A stretch of DNA of 64,000 nt from DATBFU01 sp035498405 (GTDB lineage Bacteria > Acidobacteriota > Thermoanaerobaculia > UBA5066 > Gp7-AA6). Numbering within the stretch: position 1 is the first letter of the stretch; each line of letters opens with the position of its first letter. Shown piece after piece: positions 58,064 through 64,000 of the stretch. The notes below the pieces were generated by a model that saw only the letters and a list, made by a program, of their open reading frames with translations, was not told the origin of the DNA and ran no database searches. The translations under genes were made by a program, and so were the position numbers. The stretch is from contig DATKAE010000104.1 in NCBI GenBank assembly GCA_035498405.1, positions 1-64,000 on the forward strand. Reading direction: 5' to 3'.

Positions 58064-59269
58064 TCAGTACTTCCGCATGGAGGGATCGATCCGCTCGGAC
58101 CAGGCGTTGATGCCACCCGCGAGATTGACCGCCTTTTCGTAGCCGGCCTGGCGCAGGAACTGGACGGCGTTGGCGCTGCGCGCGCCCGAGCGGCAATAGA
58201 CGACGAGCTCCTTGTCTTTCGGGACCTTGTCCAGGCTCCGCGGCAGGGTCCCGAGGGGAACCTTGAGCGAGCCCGGCAGATCGGCCAATGCGTACTCGTG
58301 CGGTTCCCGCACGTCGAGAAGCACGGGAGCCTCGCCGCGATCGTGCATCTCCCTGAGCTCCTCGACGGTGACCTGCGGAACCCCGCCGAACATGTTCGAA
58401 ACGATATCAGGAGCCGGGGCGGCGTTTGAGCCGCCGCAGAACGCCTCGTAATCGATCAACCCGGTGACGGTCGGGCGAGATCCGCAAACGGCGCAGTCCG
58501 GGTTTCGGCGCAGCCGGATTTCGCGGAAACGCATCGCGAGCACATCCACGAGCAGAAGCCTTCCCACGAGCGGCTCGCCGCGTCCGAGGACGAGCTTCAC
58601 GACCTCCGCCGCCTGGATCACGCCGAGGAGCCCCGGGAGCACGCCCAGCACACCTCCCTCCGCGCAGCTCGCGACCGCCCCCGGCGGCGGAGGCTCGGGA
58701 TGCAGGCAGCGATAGCAGGGGCCGTGGCCGGCCCAGAACACGGAAGCCTGCCCCTCGAACCGATAGACGGAGGCGTAGACGTTCGGCTTCCGAAGAAGCA
58801 CGCAGGCATCGTTGACGAGGTACCGCGTCGGAAAGTTGTCCGTCCCGTCGGCGACGATCTCGAACTCGCGAAGGATCTCGAGGGCGTTGGCGGAGGTCAG
58901 GCGCTCGTGAAACGGAACGATTCGGACCTCGGGGTTGAGGCTCCGCAGCCGCTCTTGCGCCGCCTCGGCTTTCTTGCGCCCGACATCCGACGCCGTGAAG
59001 AGGATCTGGCGCTGCAGGTTCGACTCGTCGACGGCGTCGAAGTCGACGACTCCCAGAGTCCCCACTCCGGCGGCGGCCAGATAGAGCGCCAGCGGCGAGC
59101 CCAGTCCCCCGGCGCCGACGGCGAGGACGCGGGCGGCTTTGAGCCTCTCTTGTCCCTCGCGGCCCACCTCCGGCAGAAGGAGGTGGCGCGCATAGCGGCG
59201 CAGCTCGTCGTCGGAAAGGCCGGGGCCCGCCGCGGCCCCCGCAAGCAGCGTCCGGTCCGGGGGGCTCAC
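58064..59269 (-). CDS. MoeB/ThiF adenylyltransferase fused to rhodanese
   Basis: Product is 401 aa from GTG 59269 (GTGA overlap with the methyltransferase stop). The N-terminal E1-like domain has VGAGGLGSPLALYLAAAGVG, the ADGTDNFPTRYLVND loop, and zinc CYRC...CAVCG pairs (about residues 180-270). A C-terminal rhodanese (about 295-401) holds the active-site loop CRSGARSAN. It activates a ThiS/MoaD-like carrier and supplies sulfur for molybdopterin, thiamine or a related pathway. Confidence 0.92.
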   Translation of the reverse strand: MSPPDRTLLAGAAAGPGLSDDELRRYARHLLLPEVGREGQERLKAARVLAVGAGGLGSPLALYLAAAGVGTLGVVDFDAVDESNLQRQILFTASDVGRKKAEAAQERLRSLNPEVRIVPFHERLTSANALEILREFEIVADGTDNFPTRYLVNDACVLLRKPNVYASVYRFEGQASVFWAGHGPCYRCLHPEPPPPGAVASCAEGGVLGVLPGLLGVIQAAEVVKLVLGRGEPLVGRLLLVDVLAMRFREIRLRRNPDCAVCGSRPTVTGLIDYEAFCGGSNAAPAPDIVSNMFGGVPQVTVEELREMHDRGEAPVLLDVREPHEYALADLPGSLKVPLGTLPRSLDKVPKDKELVVYCRSGARSANAVQFLRQAGYEKAVNLAGGINAWSERIDPSMRKY

Positions 59270-59913
59270 CGTTCGAACTCCAGCCGGAAAGTCGAGCCGC
59301 GCCGCGAGGCCTCGCACGTCCCGAAGGATGTCTGGGCGACGACCGGCCGAACGCGTTCCTCGATCTCGCGTTCGGAGAAGCCGTGGCCGCGCGCCATCGC
59401 GCGTTGCAGGCCGGCCGGCACGCGGAGCCATCCCCACAGCGGCGCGCGGTCGAGCCGGATCTCGACATCGGAGGCTTCCGCGTCCGGCTCGTAGATCCAG
59501 AAGCGGCCGCCGGGATGAAGGAGGCCATACACGGCTTCCAGGCCCCGCTGCGGCTCTTCCCAGTGATGGAACGACAACACGGAAACGGCAAAGTCGAAGC
59601 CCCCGTCCAGGCCGGGCTCTTCGACCGTGCCCGACCGGAATTCCAGGTTGGGCAGCGCGGGTCCCCGGCGCGCCTCTCGCAGCATCGCTTCCGAGGAATC
59701 GAGCCCCACGACCTCGAGCTCCGGATTGGCCGCCGCGAGCAGCCGGTCCAGCTTGCCGGCACCGCAGCCGACATCGAGCAGCCTCCCGCGCTCGATCGGA
59801 ATCTCGGCGCCGATCCGGCGGTAGAGCGGCGAGAGCATCGGCTCTCCCCATCGCCGGTAGAAAAACGCGGCGACCGTGCCGAAGTGCTCGGGCTCGGCTT
59901 CCTTGAGGTTCAT
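59266..59913 (-). CDS. Class I SAM-dependent methyltransferase
   Basis: Product is 215 aa. SAM motif LLDVGCGAGKLDRLLA (about 45-60), VVGLDSSEAMLREA and FAVSVLSFHHWEEP. Start ATG 59913 overlaps the ClC stop (ATGA), and its own stop overlaps the MoeB start, so the three genes are translationally linked. The substrate is unknown. Confidence 0.82.
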   Translation of the reverse strand: MNLKEAEPEHFGTVAAFFYRRWGEPMLSPLYRRIGAEIPIERGRLLDVGCGAGKLDRLLAAANPELEVVGLDSSEAMLREARRGPALPNLEFRSGTVEEPGLDGGFDFAVSVLSFHHWEEPQRGLEAVYGLLHPGGRFWIYEPDAEASDVEIRLDRAPLWGWLRVPAGLQRAMARGHGFSEREIEERVRPVVAQTSFGTCEASRRGSTFRLEFER

Positions 59914-61679
59914 CGCGAGCCTGTTCCCCGCTCGCGCACGTGCTCCTCCTCGAACATTCGCACCCGCGCGGCCATCACGCCGGAGCGTCCGAGGTATCCG
60001 ACGAGTTTCCTCGGGTTGTCGCGGTCCACGACGAGAAGCCGGCCGATGTCGTTCTCGAGCATCCGGGAGACCGCCGCGCGCAGGAGCTCGTCGGGAAAGG
60101 CCACGACGAGCCGGCGGCTTCCCGCCTCGAGCACCGTGCGCCGCTCGTTCTCATCCGTCCGCTCCATCGCTTTCATCAGATCGCTGCGGGTGATGATGCC
60201 CGCCAGATTCCCGTCGCTGTCGAGGATGGGGGTCCCCTGGCGCCGGGTCAACGCCGGATCCCCCGAGGCGATACGGCGCGACAGTTCCGCAACCGTCAGG
60301 GAGGCCGGGATGGTCGGAACGTTGCGGTCCATGACTTCCTCGATGCGATGGATCTCGAATGGGTCGACACTGTACTCGCGAACGAGGTGGTGGCCGCGGC
60401 GGGCGATCTTCTCCGTCAGGATGGACCGCTTCAGCAGGAGAACCGTGACCGCATGCGCGGCGACCGAGCCGACGAGCACGGCGGGAAGCAGGTTCCAGTC
60501 GTGCGTCAGCTCGAGCGTGAACACGATCGCCGTCAGGGGCGAGCGCATGGTGCCGCCCATCATCGCCGCCATCCCCACCATGGCCCAGAGACCCGAGTCC
60601 CCCATCGGGATCGCTGGGGACTCCAGCGCGCCCAACGCGCCGCCCATGATCAGGAGGGGCGCGAGCACCCCGCCCGAAGTTCCGGAGCCGAGCGCGATGG
60701 ACCAAACGAGCGCCTTGCCGATGAGTAGGCTGATGACCGCGACGCCGAAGAGCTTTCCCCCGACCAACGAGTGAATCGTGTCGTAACCGACGCCGAGGAC
60801 ACGCGGGTCGATCAGGCCCCCGATCCCCACACAGAGGCCTCCGATCGCGGGCCACCACATCCAGTGAATCGGAAGCTTCTGAAAAAGATCCTCGAAGCCG
60901 TAGACCAACGTCGTCAAGAGCCCCGAAGCCAGGCCGGCAGTCAGGCCGACGCCCAGCGCAATCGCCAGCTCCGCCGCCGGAACCGCCGCGTGAGGGGTCA
61001 CGGGGAAGATCGGACCGGCGCCCAGCAACGGCACCCGGAGCGCGCCGGCGACGATCGCCGCCACGCACACGGGAATGAAGCTGCGCGGCTTCCACTCGAA
61101 CAGGAGAAGCTCCACGGCGAGCAGCACGGCTGCCATGGGTGTCGCGAAGATCGCGGACATGCCCGCGGCCGCCCCGGCCACGAGCAGGGTCTTGCGCTCG
61201 GCCGAGGACAGATGGAAGAACTGCGCGAACAGAGACCCGAACGCTCCGCCCGTCATGATGATCGGACCCTCGGCGCCGAACGGGCCTCCGGTGCCGATCG
61301 AGATCGCGGAAGACACCGGCTTCAAGACCGCAACCTTGGCATCGAGCCGGCTCCGGCCGATCAGGATGGCCTCGAGCGCCTCCGGAATGCCGTGCCCTCG
61401 GATCTTCTCCGAGCCGAAACGCGCCATCAGACCGATGACGAGGCCGCCCGCGACGGGCACCAGGATCGACCAGGCGCCGAGCTGATTTCCCGCGGGCGAA
61501 GCGAAGCTCGAAGAGAGCCGCTGGTAGTAGGCGAGGTTCGTGATGACGCCGATCAGCCACACCAGGGCGACCGCCACCAGCGCGCCGATCACGCCGACGG
61601 CGACGGCCATGAGCGAGAGGACGAGGACGCGCCGGTCGGTCGTGAAGTCGGAAAGAGCGGCTTGGCCCTGCCCGGACAT
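59910..61679 (-). CDS. ClC-family chloride channel/antiporter with CBS domains
   Basis: Product is 589 aa. Membrane region (about 20-420) with GHGIPEAL, GTGGPFGAEGP (with the gating Glu) and SGTSGGVLAPLL, the three selectivity-filter signatures. Two CBS domains follow (about 440-570: VMDRNVPTIPASLTV and GRLLVVDRDNPRKLVGYL). It moves Cl- with or without H+ across the inner membrane. It is the first gene of the coupled run. Confidence 0.93.
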   Translation of the reverse strand: MSGQGQAALSDFTTDRRVLVLSLMAVAVGVIGALVAVALVWLIGVITNLAYYQRLSSSFASPAGNQLGAWSILVPVAGGLVIGLMARFGSEKIRGHGIPEALEAILIGRSRLDAKVAVLKPVSSAISIGTGGPFGAEGPIIMTGGAFGSLFAQFFHLSSAERKTLLVAGAAAGMSAIFATPMAAVLLAVELLLFEWKPRSFIPVCVAAIVAGALRVPLLGAGPIFPVTPHAAVPAAELAIALGVGLTAGLASGLLTTLVYGFEDLFQKLPIHWMWWPAIGGLCVGIGGLIDPRVLGVGYDTIHSLVGGKLFGVAVISLLIGKALVWSIALGSGTSGGVLAPLLIMGGALGALESPAIPMGDSGLWAMVGMAAMMGGTMRSPLTAIVFTLELTHDWNLLPAVLVGSVAAHAVTVLLLKRSILTEKIARRGHHLVREYSVDPFEIHRIEEVMDRNVPTIPASLTVAELSRRIASGDPALTRRQGTPILDSDGNLAGIITRSDLMKAMERTDENERRTVLEAGSRRLVVAFPDELLRAAVSRMLENDIGRLLVVDRDNPRKLVGYLGRSGVMAARVRMFEEEHVRERGTGSR

Positions 61680-61785
61680 CCCGATGACTCTACCAGTGGC
61701 GGACCGCCGGCGCCCGCTTCACCCCGGGAGAGCCGCTGCGTCCCCGCCGCCGACCTTTGATAGATTCCGCGTCCGGAGGTAACCA

Positions 61786-63333
61786 TTGCTTCCTGAGTTT
61801 CGAAACGAGCCCCTGACCGATTTCACGATCGACGCCAACCGGAAGGCCTTCACGGAGGCCCTTCGGATCGTCCAAAGCCGCCTCCCGCTCGCCGGAAAGA
61901 ACCGGATCGGCGGAAAGAAGGTTGGCGCCGCGAAGAGCTTCGAATCCGTCAATCCCTGCGACGCCAAGCAGGTCATCGGCCGGTTCCCGGCGGGCACGGC
62001 CGCCGACGCGCAGCGCGCGCTCGAGGCCGCGTCCAAGGCCTTCCCGGCCTGGTCGGCCTTCCCGGCTTCGGAACGAGTGGCCGCGATTCTCCGCGTCTCG
62101 GCCATCCTCCGGCGGCGCAAGCACGAATTCTCCTCCATGATGGTTCTGGAGGAATCGAAGTCCTGGGCCGAGGCCGACGGCGACACGGCCGAGGCGATCG
62201 ACTTTTGCGAGTTCTACGCCCGCGAGGCCGAACGTCTCGCCGGGCCTCAGCCTCTCACGCCAAACCCCGGCGAGAAAAACGAGCTCGAGTTCATTCCGCT
62301 CGGAGTCTGCGTCGTCATCCCGCCGTGGAACTTCCCGCTCGCGATCTTGGCCGGAATGACGACGGCCGCGCTCGTCGCGGGGAACACGGTCGTGCTCAAG
62401 CCTTCCTCCGACGCCGCGGGGATCGCGACGATGTTCGTCGAGGCCTGCGAGGAGGCCGGCCTTCCCGATGGCGTCTTGAATTTCGTCACGGGCGGCGGAT
62501 CGACCGTCGGAAACGCTCTGGTCGAGAGCCCCAAGACGCGCCTGATCGCCTTCACCGGCTCGCGGGACGTCGGGGTGGAGATCTCCGAGAAGGCCGGCAA
62601 GGTCGCGCCCGGGCAGATCTGGATCAAGCGCGCCGTGCTCGAGATGGGCGGCAAGGATTTCATCCTGGTCGACGAGACGGCGGATCTCGAAGACGCGGCC
62701 AACGGCATCGTCTCCGCGGCCTTCGGCTTCCAGGGCCAGAAGTGCTCGGCCTGCTCGCGCCTGATCGTGCACCGCAAGGTGCACAAGGAGCTCCTCGCGA
62801 AGGTGGTCGCGAAGACGAAGGCCCTGCCGGTGGGCGACGTGCGCGATCCGAAGAACACGATCGGCGCCGTCATCAACGCCGGCGCGCAGAAGAAGATCCT
62901 CGACTACGTGGACGTGGGCCGCAAGGAGGGCCGGGTCGTCGCCGGAGGAAAGGCCGGCCCGAAGAGCGGCTACTACGTCATGCCGACGGTCGTCGACGGC
63001 ATCAAGCCGCACCATCGCCTCGCGAAGGAGGAGATCTTCGGGCCCGTTCTCGCGGTGATTGCCGTCAGGAACTTCGACGAGGGCATCCGCGTGGCCAACG
63101 GGACCGAGTACGGCCTCACGGGATCGCTTTACTCGCGCGACCGGGCGCGGCTCGAGCGCGGGAAGCGCGAGCTCTTCTGTGGAAACCTGTATCTGAACCG
63201 CAAGTGCACCGGCGCCATGGTCGGCGTGCACCCCTTCGGCGGCTTCAACATGTCCGGAACCGACTCCAAGGCGGGCGGCCGCGAGTACCTCTATCTCTTC
63301 ACACAGGCGAAGTCGATCGCGGAAAAGCTGTAG
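61786..63333 (+). CDS. Aldehyde dehydrogenase, L-glutamate gamma-semialdehyde type
   Basis: Product is 515 aa from TTG 61786, with GGAGG 8 nt upstream. NAD-binding PWNFPLAILAG, the general-base segment LEMGGKD (about 285) and the catalytic Cys in FQGQKCSACSR (about 320) are present. Length and the PEFRNEPLTDF start match bacterial PruA/RocA-type enzymes, which oxidise glutamate semialdehyde (from proline) to glutamate. The paired proline dehydrogenase is not in the window. Confidence 0.88.
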   Translation: MLPEFRNEPLTDFTIDANRKAFTEALRIVQSRLPLAGKNRIGGKKVGAAKSFESVNPCDAKQVIGRFPAGTAADAQRALEAASKAFPAWSAFPASERVAAILRVSAILRRRKHEFSSMMVLEESKSWAEADGDTAEAIDFCEFYAREAERLAGPQPLTPNPGEKNELEFIPLGVCVVIPPWNFPLAILAGMTTAALVAGNTVVLKPSSDAAGIATMFVEACEEAGLPDGVLNFVTGGGSTVGNALVESPKTRLIAFTGSRDVGVEISEKAGKVAPGQIWIKRAVLEMGGKDFILVDETADLEDAANGIVSAAFGFQGQKCSACSRLIVHRKVHKELLAKVVAKTKALPVGDVRDPKNTIGAVINAGAQKKILDYVDVGRKEGRVVAGGKAGPKSGYYVMPTVVDGIKPHHRLAKEEIFGPVLAVIAVRNFDEGIRVANGTEYGLTGSLYSRDRARLERGKRELFCGNLYLNRKCTGAMVGVHPFGGFNMSGTDSKAGGREYLYLFTQAKSIAEKL

Positions 63334-63370
63334 GAAGTCTTCCCTCGGATGGCTCGAAAGGAGGGACGGC

Positions 63371-63550
63371 ATGTTTCGGCTCTTCGGCCTCGTCGTTCTG
63401 ATCCTGGACATCGTGGCGCTCGTCTCGCTGCTCAAGAGCAACGCCGATGCCGGCACCAAGATCCTCTGGGTGCTCCTGATCGTTCTGCTGCCGTTGGTCG
63501 GGATGATTCTCTATTTCCTGATGGGACCCGGGCGACGCGCCGCGGTCTAG
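63371..63550 (+). CDS. Small membrane protein, PLDc_N-like
   Basis: Product is 59 aa, with a near-perfect AAAGGAGG ribosome site before ATG 63371. Two helices (about 3-20 and 30-52) end in LPLVGMILYFLMGPGRR, the hallmark of the PLDc_N domain found alone or before phospholipase-D nucleases. The function of the solo form is unknown. Confidence 0.82.
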   Translation: MFRLFGLVVLILDIVALVSLLKSNADAGTKILWVLLIVLLPLVGMILYFLMGPGRRAAV

Positions 63551-63557
63551 CCGATCG

Positions 63558-64000
63558 ATGACGCGAGGAGGCTTCCCGGCTCCGGCCAGCCGCTTCGATT
63601 CGGTCGGTTTCTCGGAAATCGTCAAGGTCCGCAATCGCGTGATGGACCTTCTCGCTGCCGGGGAGAAGGTCTGGCGGTTCGAGGGCGGCGAGCCTTACAT
63701 GCCGACCCCGCAGCCGGTGAAGGATGCGATGACTGCGGCGCTCGCCCGCAACCAGACCCGCTATGCGCCCTCCTCGGGGATTCCGGAGCTACGCACCGCG
63801 ATCGTCGCCAAGGTGGCGCGCAAGAACGCCATCCCGGCGGACAAGGAAAGCCCGATCGTCGTCAACGGCGGCATGCACGGCCTCTTCGCGGCCTTCGCCA
63901 CGCTCGTCAATCCCGGCGACCAGGTCTTGCTCTTCTCGCCCTACTGGACCCCCATCGTGGACGTCATCACCTTCTACGGCGGCGACCCGGTCCTCATTCC
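63558..64000 (+). CDS. PLP-dependent aminotransferase, class I/II (partial)
   Basis: The 147 codons present run off the window end. FEGGEPYMPTP and TRYAPSSGIPELRTAI match the N-terminal substrate and cofactor segments of aspartate/aromatic aminotransferases, and GGMHGLFAAFATLVNPGDQVLLFSPYWTPI is the usual cofactor-adjacent strand. The catalytic Lys lies beyond the window. The start is ATG 63558, 7 nt after the small membrane gene. Confidence 0.88.
   Translation, partial: MTRGGFPAPASRFDSVGFSEIVKVRNRVMDLLAAGEKVWRFEGGEPYMPTPQPVKDAMTAALARNQTRYAPSSGIPELRTAIVAKVARKNAIPADKESPIVVNGGMHGLFAAFATLVNPGDQVLLFSPYWTPIVDVITFYGGDPVLI

Overview
This is a high-GC bacterial chromosome segment, most likely from an Acidobacteriota. 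The inference rests on three things: a 10-heme extracellular-electron-transfer (EET) conduit, a large Ser/Thr kinase with a TPR tail of the kind common in that phylum, and a cupin resembling the hydroxynitrile lyases described from Granulicella and Acidobacterium. No rRNA is present and only one intact tRNA (Gln, CTG anticodon) was found. Genes are densely packed, and many neighbours overlap by 4 nt (ATGA, GTGA or TTGA), which implies translational coupling.

Layout. (1) 30-5055, minus strand: an EET operon with an OmcA/MtrC-like decaheme protein, an MtrA/DmsE-like decaheme protein and an MtrB/PioB-like porin. A UUCG-loop hairpin with a U-run lies after the first gene. (2) 5284-10967, minus: a hopanoid operon (squalene-hopene cyclase, HpnH, HpnA, HpnG, one squalene/phytoene-synthase-family enzyme). 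(3) 11030-14747, minus: TolC-like protein, FtsX/MacB-type permease and membrane-fusion protein, with no ATPase gene. (4) 14826-23542, minus: the classic rseP-dxr-cdsA-uppS envelope/isoprenoid block, preceded by a sulfatase-fold lipoprotein, truA and a membrane glycosyltransferase. (5) 23531-27237: a processive GT2, a methyltransferase, queE and queC. (6) 27280-31970: a stress block (clpB, hsp20, HtrA-type protease). clpB and hsp20 share a HAIR-like element over their promoters. (7) 31966-35361: a recent 348-bp tandem duplication, an EamA transporter, gltX and a zinc-ribbon protein. (8) 35561-37950: a YfhO-family gene split by a frameshift at a G10 run.

From about 38.0 to 50.7 kb the window looks like an accessory island. 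It holds two metallo-beta-lactamase-fold proteins, an ECF sigma/anti-sigma pair, a TPR kinase, a LysR-controlled operon (aldo/keto reductase, membrane protein, cupin, NAD(P)-binding protein) and decaying cytochrome c and DinB genes. An intact tRNA-Gln lies at one end. A near-perfect copy of the tRNA 3' end sits at 48.45 kb and a shorter T-arm-like copy at 38.33 kb, as expected for integration scars; no integrase is visible.

Beyond the tRNA come phhB, a three-gene exported cysteine-rich/outer-membrane/TlpA operon (the best candidate here for an undescribed envelope redox or metal system), a GH57 protein plus glycogen branching enzyme, a coupled ClC channel-methyltransferase-MoeB/rhodanese run, a glutamate-semialdehyde-type aldehyde dehydrogenase, a 59-aa PLDc_N-like membrane protein and the start of a PLP aminotransferase cut by the window end.

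Functional links: MEP-pathway Dxr and UppS share isoprenoid precursors with the hopanoid genes. RseP, CdsA, the TolC/permease set and the glycosyltransferases all serve the cell envelope. The EET operon would carry electrons through that envelope.
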